64,000 nt of DNA from Dichetophora obliterata (GCA_963920525.1 OY986437.1:97403175-97467174); one strand, 5' to 3'. Shown: positions 22,593 to 33,517, numbered from the stretch's first letter. The notes: a model not told the origin generated them from the sequence alone. Made by a program: numbers and translations.

Positions 22593-23463
22593 CAGTTGCG
22601 GTCAAAATAATAGCAGCGCCCTTATATTCATACATGTTTGGATAAATAACACTAGTCTACGAATTTTGGATCCGGTAAGTCCATTTTCATTCCTATATGT
22701 ACTTTGAATACTCGTTCCAACTCCGTACTCAGTTTCCTCCTATATTGTAAAATTTTCGAGATACAGGGTGTTTCACGTTTTTGGCAAGTGTTTAGTATTA
22801 TTGATCTCGAATCTAAACTACTCACCATAAAATAAAAAGTATAATTTTGTATTTTTGAAAAATTATCAGCTTTTCCATCAATGTATCAACCACTATCGTG
22901 TCATGTGCTGTAGCGAAGCTAAAATTCTGAGATTATCTAACGAAATCTCAACAAATTTTGTATCTTTTGTTTTAGCGGAACTGTAACCGTCCAAATTTAA
23001 AATGTCTTTTCTTCATGTAAAAATACTCTTAGTCAACAGTATTTTTTTAAAGTCTAACTTTGGACAGTAACCGCTCCGCTAAAACAAAAGATAGAAAATT
23101 TGTCGATATTTTGTTGGATAATCTCAAAATTTTTTCTCCGCTACAGCACATGACACGAAAGCGATTGATATACTTATGAAAAATCTGATATTTTTTTCTA
23201 AAATAAAAAAATATTATTTTTTATTTTATGGTGAGTAGTTTAGATTCTAGATCAATAATACTAAACAAGTACCAAAACCGTAAAACACCCTGTATTTTGA
23301 AAGTTTTACAATATAGGAGGAAACTGAGTACGGAGTTGGAACGAGTGTTGAAAGTACATATAGGAATGAAAATGGACTTACCGGATCCGAAATTTGTAGA
23401 CTAGTATTATTTATCCAAACATGTCTGAATATAAGGGTACTGCTATTATTTTGACCGCAGCTG
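22593..23463. mobile_element. 871-bp TA-flanked near-perfect palindrome
   Basis: The left end CAGTTGCGGTCAAAATAATA is mirrored at the right end (TATTATTTTGACCGCAGCTG). TA stands on both sides (22591-22592, 23464-23465). The two arms, roughly 400 bp each, stay alignable to near the centre at about 23015; for example GGTCCGGTAAGTCC-type text at 22670 is mirrored at 23385, and GTCATGTGCTGTAGCG at 22899 is mirrored at 23138. 'CAG..GCGGTCAAAATAATAGCAG' is a terminus style of Tc1/mariner elements. No transposase is encoded, so this is a long-armed fold-back MITE. Confidence 0.88.
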
Positions 23464-24198
23464 TATATATAATTTATTAATAATTCATGCTGATATGATA
23501 GCGCAAAAGGTAACATATTCGTTCACTAAATTGTAGAAATTATTATGCGGTGTTTTTTTTTTTTGCTTTCGTTGCTTTTTTCAATTTGTTCTTTTTCATT
23601 TTCGCTTTGTTTTTAACGAAGAGAAGATTTTGGCTATTTTGTTTTGTTTATTCCTTTCCTGTGCATCATAAACAACATTCGTAGTACCTACTCCTATTGT
23701 AGCTTATTGTGTAAGGGAGATATTGGAACAAACATAATAAAAAAACGTAATACTACATTGTATTCAAGAAATAATTGGTAACGTCATGTGATCATTTACA
23801 ACTTAGTTAGAGAAGTAAAGAGAGGAGTAGGAGGAGAGATTGAAAGGAGGAGCTTGAAAGCTTAAGCCAACAGTCTTGAAAAAACAACCCCTTTTTTATT
23901 TAAACTTTTACTTTCAGCAAAAAATCATAGTTCTTAAAGCTTATTAAACCCATGATATAACAATCTATTACGTTGTCTTGACAACTACTTTTTTTCTCAA
24001 GAGCTGTGGTCAACGAATGTCAAACAAAATAAAACTAAAAAACATTTTGACTCAAAACATTTTTTATGTCTCCACTTTGCATCAGCTGCCACAGCACGCT
24101 CTAATTTTGATTTTCTTTTGTTTGACATTCGTTGTCCGCAGCTAGAACTGTCGCTACTACTTGTATTATTATACTTTGATTGAACCATTTTCATAATA
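23464..24198. other. non-coding stretch, partly duplicated at 24655-24820 and 28223-28310
   Basis: No gene recognised. CTACATTGTATTCAAGAA and ATGTGATCATTTAC (23752-23800) resemble CTACATTATATTCAAGAA and ATGTGACCATTTAC at 28250, while ATTGTAGCTTATTGTGTAAG (23697) resembles 24735. The copy at 24655 onward was split by the 3.4-kb transposon. Confidence 0.5.
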
Positions 24199-24639
24199 GG
24201 GCTATTCCCAGTTACGGGCAAATAGCTTTGCAAATGTATTCCCTACCATCATTTGCCATCAACTGTGAGCACACTTTTTAGAACACTGTTGCAAACAAAA
24301 CTCACAGCTGTTTTGGAGGAAAAAAAAAACAACACGAACAGTATTTGTGGTGTTTTTCATTATTATTTGTCAAAGTGTATTATTTATCAAAGTGAGTTCC
24401 ATATCAGAGTCTGTTAATTTTGTTTTATTAGCGGCGTTTGGTTAAAATGTGACAGCTGATTGATTGGCAAATAAGTTTTGCCCATGCTCGACTGTATGCA
24501 ATGCGATTTTAGTGTTGCAAATTTGACACAGTCGGGCAAATGCAAATCTGTACATTTTGTTGTTGTGTTGAAAATATTTGCCATCATATTTTGCAAATGC
24601 CACGATGCCACGCTATTTGCCCTTAATCGGGAATAGCCC
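24199..24639. mobile_element. 441-bp TA-flanked MITE
   Basis: Ends GGGCTATTCCCAGTTACGGG and, on the other strand, GGGCTATTCCCGATTAAGGG continue with CAAATAGC on both sides, a terminal repeat of 27 bp with about four mismatches. TA flanks both ends (24197-24198, 24640-24641). No coding capacity. Confidence 0.78.
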
Positions 24640-25369
24640 TATTGTTTTTGGCGTGGAGAAGATTTTCGTTAAATTTTTTTGTTCTCTCCAATTTTGTGCG
24701 TCATCTTTTTGTTCTCTCCTTTCTTGTGCATAAATACTACAATCGTTGCTTACTGTTTAAGGTAAATGTCATCAGTGCTTTAGCTGCCAAGTCTGAACAA
24801 ATGTAATTAAGAACTGTAAATATCGATACTCCCATCGTATACGCTGATAGCTCGAGATACCAACTTTAAAAGGGACAGTGTTTATCTGTATCTCCACATT
24901 GGATTCCATGTGCGGGCAATTTTTTGAATCTGTAGCTAAAAATTTGAGGGATTGACAGCTATTTTAAATGTTACAACTTTGGTATATTTGCGTGAGGTCT
25001 TCATGCAAAAACTTGGCACCTGCAGTTAAAAATATATTGCAAAAACAGTTTTATTTCTTTCTGTTGATTATTTTATTTACCAACTTATGCATGGGGGAAA
25101 AAAACAGTTTGCGTTGGCAACTTCATGTACAAAGTTATAGGCGATTTTTCCTGAAAAAAACTATGGTTGGAAGTCATAAATACCAACCTAATGCTGAAAT
25201 ATTTTGCTTAATTCATGTTAGCAAATACAGTTGCCAACATTTTTCATGGAATTTTGTTTACTGGGTTTGCGGTCTTGCGTTTTTTTTACTGGGTTTGCTT
25301 GGCGGGAAAATTGACATTTGTTATCAGTTGTTGACTTTTGAATCAAAGTGTCCACCATCAATGTGAATA

Positions 25370-27616
25370 ATGTCGATTGCAAAGAAAATGCTGGCAATGG
25401 CTTCGCAAAAAAAAAGTAATTTGGTTTTATTCCACTAATATTTTTCAATAACAATTAATAAATTGAATAGGCTATGACAGAGACACAAATAAAATAACTT
25501 CAAAAGAATGTGATTTTACAGCCGACTCAAGTGTCTCCAAAGTTGTTAACTTATTGCCAGGTACACAATTAGTAAAAGAAGAGGATAACGGTGATTTAAT
25601 GGAACCAATTGCGTCGCTTACAAACTCGGATGCAGCAGGAAATTCAAACATTTATTCGGCAAGTGGTAAGATAAAGCATCGATGGAAAATTTTCTTTAAT
25701 GGGACTAACATTTTTGATATATATAGACTTTGACACAAACGACGATTCTAGCTATGAGCCATCTGTTGCAGGGGATTCCGTGGATCTAACTGAAAGTGAT
25801 GATAAGTTAAGCCCGGAGTTCAGTCCAATTACTCCAAAAACTCGAGCAGCATCATGTAAAAAAAATGTAGGAAAGAAGAGACTAGCTTTCCCGAAGGAGT
25901 GGAATCGCAATATAGCTAAGCAACTGTGCAATACAGGTGAGAGTTACGTGAATGCAAAAGGTAACCTTGTAGAGCCAAAAAAGCTCAAGATTGGATGTGG
26001 TGGAGCTTTTTTTCAAACGACAAACGTCGGTTTTTGTTTGAAAATTTTTGGAAAATTGGCGACAAACAAGGACAATGGACTTTTATTTCAAAACATTCAA
26101 AATCCATTGACAAAAAATCAATGAAACTAGGCCAAGTTTACCAACGGCGAACATGTTCAAGGAAATATTTTCTACCTTTAGATTCCTCAGGTAAAGATCA
26201 AGAGGTTTGTTCAAAAATGTTTCTTGATACACTCGGAATTACGTGGAAATGGGTAGACACAGCACAATCCAAAACAAATAAAGACTTTGGGTATTTGTCA
26301 CCAGATATGAGAGGAAAATTTAAAAGAACAGTGAATGAACTGTCACAAAAAATAAAACAAAATGTTATAGAGCACATCAAATCGTTTCCACAAGTAGAGT
26401 CGCATTACACTCGAAAGCGGTCGTCTAAATTATACATCAACGCAGAAGGCTTAAACTGTGCTAAAATGTACAGGTTGTACGAGGAAAAATGCTTTGAAAA
26501 TGCAGAGTTACAAAAGGCAACTCTTCGGCAATATCGAGATATTTTTAATACCGAGTTTAACATTTCGTTCTTTTCGCCAAAAGCGGACCAGTGTAACACA
26601 TGCACTTCTTTTGAAAATTTGAATGAGGTGGAAAAAGCAAATGCTAAGGAGGAGCAGGATCTCCACTTATTTTTCAAAGACGAAGCACGAAAACTTAAAG
26701 ATGATGACAAGAAATGTGCTGTGGAGAGTAATGGAAGAGTTGTATGTGCATGTTACGACTTCCAAAAAATTTTAACTTGCCCTAATGCTGATGTCAGTGC
26801 TTTATATTATAAAAGAAAATTTGCAGCATTTAATTTTACAGTTTTCGATATGAGCGAAAAGGAGGCTTTTTGCTATTTATGGGATGAATCGATTGCTAAA
26901 AAGGGAGCAAATGAAGTAGTAAGCTGCCTTCATGACTTTATAAAAGAAAAAGCAAATTTATGCAAGGATTTTAGATTTTGGTCCGACAACTGTCCTGGGC
27001 AAATTCCTGGATTTCATATAAATATTCAGTGTCAGTACAACACCGTTTTCTTGAAAAAGGGCACACCCAGAACGAAGGTGACAGCGTACATGCCACCATT
27101 GAAAGAGCAAAAAAGGGAAAAACTGTGTTTGTTCCGATGCAATGGTACTCAATAATTCGCAACGCCAAGGTTTCTGGTAAGCCTTACAGGGCAATTGAAA
27201 TGGTTATTGACGACTTTCAGAATTTCGAAGAATTTTCTAAAAAGATAAATTTTAATAAGACACCAAAAATATATATAAGTAAGATAAGAGAGATACGTTT
27301 TAATAAAAATAATCCCTTTATAATGTTATTTAAATATGACTTCCGCGAAAAAGATTACCAAGAGTACAAACTTTATGAGCCACCAAAATCCACTATCAAA
27401 CGTGGAAGAACAAAAATTGTTGAAAATCCATACAATACATATGTTCCAAAGCTTTTCAATAGTCCTTTACCAATATCCGAAAAAAAGAAAAAAGATTTAG
27501 TTAGCCTATGCGAAGGAAATTATATTCCAAAACTATACCATGGATTTTATAAAAATCTTAAGGGTGAAAACATGGAGTCTAGCAGTTCCGAAAACAATGA
27601 CGAGGATTCTTTTTAA
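25370..27616 (+). pseudogene. DDE-like transposase, three exons, two frameshifts
   Basis: The start ATG at 25370 follows an in-frame TGA. Exon 1 is 25370-25415, exon 2 is 25471-25665 and exon 3 is 25727-27616; both introns (55 and 61 nt) have GTAAT/GTAAG donors and TAG acceptors and keep phase. The product, about 710 codons, has an acidic N-terminus, a basic block with KRLAFPKEWNRNIAKQL, a FWKIGDKQGQWTFISKH block, a CNTC pair, then YDFQKIL, YLWDES..KGANEVVSCL, FWSDNCPGQ and HRFLEKGHTQNEGDSVH..IE. From memory this string marks a DDE-like transposase family seen in arthropods mostly as DUF-annotated hypotheticals (DUF7869-like). One base is missing in the T run at 26007-26013, and a second shift plus probable small deletion lies at 27004-27040. 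Predicted catalytic acids lie in SDNC and in the NEGD region. Confidence 0.8.
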
Positions 27617-27644
27617 GCAAAAATGTTTGTTTATTTTTCTATTT

Positions 27645-27711
27645 TAATGTTTTACAATGAATAATGTGATTTTTTTTAATGTTTTCCAATGAATAATGTG
27701 ATTTTTTAAGT
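27645..27711 (+). repeat. 34-bp tandem duplication in transposon 3' region
   Basis: ATGTTTTACAATGAATAATG and ATGTTTTCCAATGAATAATG are tandem copies just after the transposase stop, each followed by TGATTTTTT. AAATAAATA follows at 27720, a likely polyadenylation signal. Confidence 0.7.
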
Positions 27712-28222
27712 TCTATTTTTAAATAAATATTTGTTTATTTTAATTATTTGTTTGTTTAATTATTTTGTTTAAAGGTGAGGTTTTCTGTTTTTCTATAAGT
27801 TCATTCCATATAATTGTAAACTCAGTTACAAATCACTGATAGGTTTTTTTTCCATGCAATATGTTTGTAAGTCTTAATACCAAACATTTAATTTAAAAAA
27901 AATCTTTTAAAATGTTTGTATCTGAACATGCAACCACAAAAATAATAATGTTGCAGAAGACAAGTTGGTTACTTAAGGAACAACTTTCATGCATTTATTT
28001 TGTCCAAGTAACAAGTTTAAATTCTAAATATCTCATAAAATATGTTTTTAGGAAATACAGTGATTTAATAGTAGACAGACATTCATTTCTTCTACAATAA
28101 GCAGAAACCTGTATGGAAAATTTGCTTTTGGTTTTATTTTTATAACGAAAACAACACTTAAATGGTGATAACTCAAAACTACGATTTTCGAGTTACCAAC
28201 TTATACGTTGGGAGTATCGATA

Positions 28223-30195
28223 TACTTTTAAGGCCTCGCAGCTACATTATATTCAAGAATTGGTTACATCATGTGACCATTTACGTGCCACTCATGTACT
28301 TGCGTCTTAAAAGGTATCTAAAGAACGCATAAAAATGCCTGTGAATCACCTCTTATATGAATAAAATTTTAATAACATCCTAATTACACAGATCGAAAAT
28401 AATTAATTGTTCTGTATTTACTATACGTCATATCATTTGTAATGTATTCAGAGTGGATTTAAATCAAGTCAGTCGATATGAACTTTGCAACATCTGATTG
28501 AATTGTTTTTTATCATGTCGAATCGAAACTAAAAGTCGTTTTAATCAGAAACACAAGCCGTTGTGATACACAGTTTTTTTTTCAAATTTCGTATCGATTG
28601 GTTTGATAAATGAATTAAGAATGTAAATACGCAGAGTGACCTTTTTTAACATTGGATTCGTCGTTAACATTAATAAAACAACACAACACAACACACCTCG
28701 AACTTCTTTTTTCGTTGATATTTCGTTTTTGTTCCTTGACAATAAAATCCAGGATTAACTGAAATCTACGTGATATAACGTATTTTCAATTTAACCTTTA
28801 GTCAGTACCATGTTTTTGCACCATAACTCCGTATTTCAATGAATTTCAACAAATACAGTCAATCACTTCCTAATTTTTTTTGTTTTTTGTTCGCAATTTA
28901 TTTGCTATGTGAATATATATATAGATATATGATTATGTGAACTTATGTTCTTGTAATGTTTTTTTAATTTCAATAAGACTTCTTGAATAAGGAATTGAAT
29001 GAAAAATTAAACGAAATCAGATCATGATACAAAGAACTACGGATAAAGTATTCCCGGCGCAACGAACAAAATTTACTGCGCACCTCGTCATTGGTGCTCG
29101 TCAAATGTGACACTTGATGAATACATTCAAAAGAAAATGTCAAAAAGAGGCGAAGATAGCAAAATGAAAATGAACAAGCAGTCAAAATTCGGTCAAGCAC
29201 ATCAAACAACGTAGCCGCTTTTTACCCGTAAATGGGTAAAAAGGGGAAGAAACACCCCTACAAAATATACAAATTTTTTTCACGAACAGTACTAAAAAAC
29301 ATATTTACTTTATTTTGGACATGTGCTTTATTTAACAATATTTATTTCATTTCAGTAAAACAAGTTTTCATAAGAAATTACGTTGCAACCAATGAGCACC
29401 TTGCACGTCACAGCAAGGATGGCGGACATGCGCAATACTTTATCTGCAGGTCTTTGTATCATGGAATCAGATTAGAAAATTAAAACAAAAAATTATATAT
29501 TATTACCATCATTCATGTGTGGATGATCCTGCACCGTGGTAATCTTCCACCTGGTTCTCGACCTTCTTCTCCATCTTCTTCATTATTCCTTTCGTGCGTA
29601 TTAGGGTCATTGCATTGCTCAGGTAACAAAATGCACCCTATATTGACTCAATATCTCACATATACATTCAACACGAAAATTCACTAGTGTGTAGCTGAAG
29701 TTTCAATCTTTTGAATGGTATTTGCCTTTATGGGTTGGCGTAATTTTTTAGTACTTTTAATTACATTTAAAAGTTTTCTGGGGCGCTAAGTGCCCCATGA
29801 TAAAATTTGGTTAAACCGCAATGCATCGAATGGGTACTAGGGCTTTTAATCCCAAAGGATTTTGGTAAATCCAGAGATTTAGGGATTTGAAATTCATGAT
29901 CCCGGGATCCCGGATTTTTCGGAGTCCCGAAATGCTAAATTTTTAATTAATGACATTTAGCTCTATTAAAACCAGGGACCGTTAAACTCTTTCTTCTAAT
30001 TTCTGCATTTTAGGGAAAACAATTGCATATTATTATTATTTTTTTAAAAAAGAAATCCAAATTTAACCCTTATTCAAACTAGGTTGATCTCGTTGATCTC
30101 GTCTTGTAACCGGTGTCGGTCGTATTCTCTGTTGTTGCTTTTCTAATGCAATTTGTGTTTATTTGTTCTACTAATTGTGTGTATTTATTATTAAC
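28223..30195. other. non-coding stretch with one strong hairpin
   Basis: No gene recognised. CTTTTTACCC and GGGTAAAAAG at 29218-29244 form a perfect 10-bp stem with a six-base loop. At 29825-29945 is a member of the GGGATCCCGGGAT repeat family. Open frames here (for example 29232-29483) have no family resemblance. Confidence 0.5.
29825..29945. repeat. GGGATCCCGGGAT-type dispersed repeat
   Basis: The text CATGATCCCGGGATCCCGGA with nearby AGTCCCGAAATGC recurs in variants at 36735-36770, 37800-37885 and 53960-54040. All are short palindromic G/C islands in AT-rich DNA, probably the ends of one non-autonomous element family. No coding capacity. Confidence 0.5.
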
Positions 30196-30650
30196 TAACT
30201 GAAACCCGGCGCGTTTCTGCCATGCCCCAGTTGCCAAACTTTCATAAAATGTTATCTTTGAACTTGCATGTGTAAATTGAGTTCGAATACTGAATTCCGA
30301 GTTTGAATCGACCTATAACTCCACATCAATTCGATATCGCAAATTTGGGCTGTATGGAAGGTGTCACTTACCATTTTACAACGCCCATAAAAATTTGATC
30401 AGTGAAACGACACGTGTAAATTGTGGTAGAATACCGAATTCCCAGGCTGTGGGTCTATAACTCCAAAACTATTAGATATCCCAAATTTGGGTTGTATGTG
30501 AGGTGCTACGCCCTTTGTCCAACGCTGTCCGTACTATGACTAAAACCTGCGCATGAATGCGAGCAACCAATTTTGAAAGTTTCATCGCGATCGGATGAAC
30601 GGTGTAGAAATGCATACCGGACACACAAACAAACGTACATTCATTTTTAT
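30196..30650. repeat. dispersed repeat with ~138-bp tandem units
   Basis: ATAACTCCACATCAATTCGA...CAAATTTGGGCTGTATGGAA (30314-30362) recurs as ATAACTCCAAAACTATTAGA...CAAATTTGGGTTGTATGTGA (30451-30500), with GTGTAAATTG preceding each. The block ends with ACACACAAACAAACGTACAT and T-rich sequence. 'Fixed-phrase' text like this is typical of insect repetitive elements, but I cannot name the family. Confidence 0.55.
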
Positions 30651-30653
30651 ATA

Positions 30654-31764
30654 TCACGCATTCCGTGTTGCGTACGGGGACATTCTTCAGTACTTTTACG
30701 TACATTTTGGGGCATTTTAATGGCAAAATGAATTTGATATTTTTTTCTTATATCCAGCATTGTTCAGTATGTGTGTATTTAAATATAAAATTTGGTTTAA
30801 ACGATTTATTAAAACATAGACCTAAATATAAACTATCTAGTAGGTTGCGTACGGAGGACATAAAAAATATCGCAGTTTTAGCTCACTTGACAAAAACCAA
30901 TAAGCCAGCGAAATGTGTTGAAATTTGAAGAAATATTTTATTTGTATGTAAAGTGCAAATAGCAGAGAATTTAATATGGTATTTTTACAAACAAAACCGT
31001 TATATACAAAAATATTAAAAACTTCGGTTGCGTACGATATCCCCAGTGGTTGCGTATTTGAACATGTACGAAAAAAAATTTCATAATTTTTCGCACTGTT
31101 TGATTAAAAAAATTTTTTATGTATTTAAAATTTTATTTATGTATTGTAGGCGATGACAATATGTTACCATCACTCTATACGTCGAAGTGGTACTGATTTT
31201 GTAGGTTAGGCATTTTTTTAATAAGGTATTTTTTTAGTTAGGTATTCATTTGCAAATTTGTTTCGAGTGTCTTTAATTTCTTGTTTGTCGATTTGAAACG
31301 TTTTTATGTGTTTTTAGGCTTTAATGACTCATATTATAGAAAATTTAACTGATAAAAGCAAAAATGTTAATTTTGAAGAGTTTCGCACTTGGACATTCCA
31401 TTAAAATTCATTGAAGTGTCCACAGTATGCAACCAATAAAAATAAAGAAAAAATATACTTTTATGTGAAAAATTTGGATTGAATCAGGTAACGCTGGATT
31501 TGCTTTCAGGAGGCTTTATAAAGGTTTCATACAGAAAAAATGCATTAAATATGCTTTAATTCACACACTAAAATGATAGAATAGACCGTATTTTCGCGTA
31601 TTCTCATTCCTTCGCCGTTCTTAGCGAGTGTGCATGCTCAAAAGTGTTTTTTTCTTTTATATATTACTGGACATTGTATGTGCTGAAGTATGATAAAAAA
31701 AGTATTTAGTTTGCATAAAGTTGATTTTTTAACTTTGCGGTTTACTTTTTCACGGAATGCGTGA
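30654..31764. mobile_element. 1.1-kb inverted-repeat element flanked by TATATA
   Basis: A perfect 14-bp terminal repeat TCACGCATTCCGTG ... CACGGAATGCGTGA is flanked on both sides by TATATA (30648-30653, 31765-31770), of which TA or more may be the target duplication. Inside the left part the motif GGTTGCGTACG, or close variants, occurs at 30668, 30842, 31026 and 31048. The longest frame (30665-30928) has no recognisable transposase feature. The element sits in the end of the preceding dispersed repeat and its right flank leads directly into the piggyBac TTAA. Confidence 0.78.
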
Positions 31765-32098
31765 TATATAGATTTGTGTTTAACCCTCATCGGTCCCCTG
31801 TATGCGCACGCATACAATTTTGATCTTTAACCTTGAATAAAATAAAAACGGTTCAGCGGAATGACTTTGTATTTTGCAAAGTAGAATTATTTTGCCTGAA
31901 AAACCAAAAAAACCCGTTTTTGAATTTGCACTCTTACTGTATGTGCCTGTGCAGTTATAGTTACGAATCGGTCCCTGTGTATGTGCGCGCATACACATAA
32001 GCAGGTACCTGGAATTGCCGCTTATTTTTGTGCGTGGATTTATAGCACGCTCTTATTTTTTCGTTTAATGAAATTCAGTTTGTTCTGGAACACACATA

Positions 32099-33517
32099 CA
32101 CACATGGACAAAAGTGATCGTCACTTGTCTCTTCTTCAGTTTAAAGCGCCAACATACCCCGAAAATAATTGAAAACAAAAATTTAAGAATTTTTATAACT
32201 TTTAGAATGCATTTATTTATTTTTCAAACAAAAACAAAATATTCTGTATTTGGTTGTGTACAAGAAAGAATTCAAAAAAGAAATATGGTTCGTATTTTAT
32301 GTGGACAAAAGTGTTCGTCGCTTACATTTAAATAAACAAAAAAATAAAAAATATAGTTTTTAATAACTGGTATTTTTTCCTTTTAACTTAAGAACTTCTC
32401 GCAGCCGGTTCTGCATTGAATGCACTAACTTTTTTGTAACATCGGACCCGATTTTTGACCATTCCTCCATTAAAACTTCCTTCAGCCTGTTTTTTGATGT
32501 TATGTTGTGTTCTCTAATCTTCTTATCCAAATGATCCCACAGATGTTCAATTGGATTGAGATCTGGCGATTGAGGTGGTGTTTTTAATGTGTGAGGTGTA
32601 TTATACAGTATCCACAAGCGGACAATTTCGGCTGTATGCTTGGGGTCATTGTCCTGTTGAAAATAGTAATCGGATTCAATGCCCAGCTTGTTTGCACTTT
32701 TTGACAAATTCTCTTACAAAATATTCAAATAAATATGTTTATCCATTATAGTTTCAACAAAAACAAGCTCGCCGACACCAGCAGCTGACATACACCCCCA
32801 CACCATGACTCCAGAACCACCATGTTTAACTGTAGTCTGAATGTTCTTTTCTTGTAGTGCAGTACCCTCTTGCCTCCAGACCAAAGCACGGCCATCTGAG
32901 CGATAAACGCAGAACTTACTTTCGTCCGTGAAGATGACTTTGTCCCAAAACTCATTTGTCTTGTTTAAATGCTCTTTAGCAAAGGAAAGCCGCTTCGCTT
33001 GATTTACCTTGCTTATCAAAGGTTTTTTTCTGCAAACTCTAGCATTATAACCGGCAGAATTTTGCACTCTACGGACAGTACGAGGGTTTACAGTAGTTCC
33101 AGTTGTCTCCTTTATTACTGCTGTGATTTCTGACGATGGAGTTTTCGGTTCCTTTTTGGAACGGCAAAACACGCGCGTCTTAAGCAAACTTTTTTAACGA
33201 AACGTATTGAAAATACAGTTAAGTAATTGAAATGAAACAAATAATAGAGTTGCCATATCATAAAAATATATGTAAGCATTTTAAATGCCAGGGATGGCCG
33301 ATTGACGAACACTTTTGTCCACATAAAACGCAGCATAGAAAACAAATTTTATTTTTTTTTTACAAGCAAGCTGGAGCGTAACATTTTTTATTTAAAAAAC
33401 ACGTCAATGCATTGCTCTTTTAAATAAAAAAAAATTTTATTTTGCAATTATTTTTTGGGCTTGGTGATAATTGATAGAGTGTAGAAGCTAAGCGACGATC
33501 ACTTTTGTCCATGTGTG
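32099..33517 (-). mobile_element. Tc1-family transposon with IR/DR ends
   Basis: Termini CACACATGGACAAAAGTGAT and its mirror are flanked by TA (32097-32098, 33518-33519). The phrase TGGACAAAAGTGATCGTC at the outer edge recurs inside each end as TGGACAAAAGTGTTCGTC (about 32302) and, mirrored, at about 33304-33321. Thus each terminal inverted repeat, about 220 bp, carries two direct repeats, as in the IR/DR group of Tc1 elements. The element is 1419 bp and sits in the leader of the piggyBac copy. Confidence 0.92.
32360..33187 (-). pseudogene. Tc1-family transposase, N-terminus missing, one stop
   Basis: The reading runs on the minus strand from about 33187 to 32360 in a single frame, broken only by one TAA at 32711-32713 that separates YLNIL from ENLSKSANKLG. 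It has the second helix-turn-helix region (PRTVRRVQNSAGYNARV), and the DD34E catalytic core: VIFTDESKF, YYFQQDNDPKH and SPDLNPIEHLWD, with exactly 34 residues between the second D and E. Only about 115 bp remain between this frame and the inner repeat, so the first DNA-binding domain (about 70-80 residues of a usual ~340) is deleted. The enzyme would cut and paste at TA sites; this copy cannot. Confidence 0.92.

Larger units (their letters stand above)
24821..28222 (+). mobile_element. 3.4-kb DNA transposon with spliced unknown-family transposase
   Basis: Left end TATCGATACTCCCATCGTAT (24821) and right end, on the other strand, TATCGATACTCCCAACGTAT (ending 28222) begin a terminal repeat of about 37 bp with six mismatches that runs to a CTCGA match. 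Because the extreme end is palindromic (ATCGAT), the exact border is ambiguous; if the element is CGATACTCCC...GGGAGTATCG it is flanked by ATAT on both sides. The only gene inside is the three-exon transposase-like gene at 25370-27616, in plus orientation. A paralogous unoccupied copy of the flank lies at 23690-23815, supporting an insertion. Termini and protein do not match hAT, Tc1/mariner or piggyBac. Confidence 0.82.
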
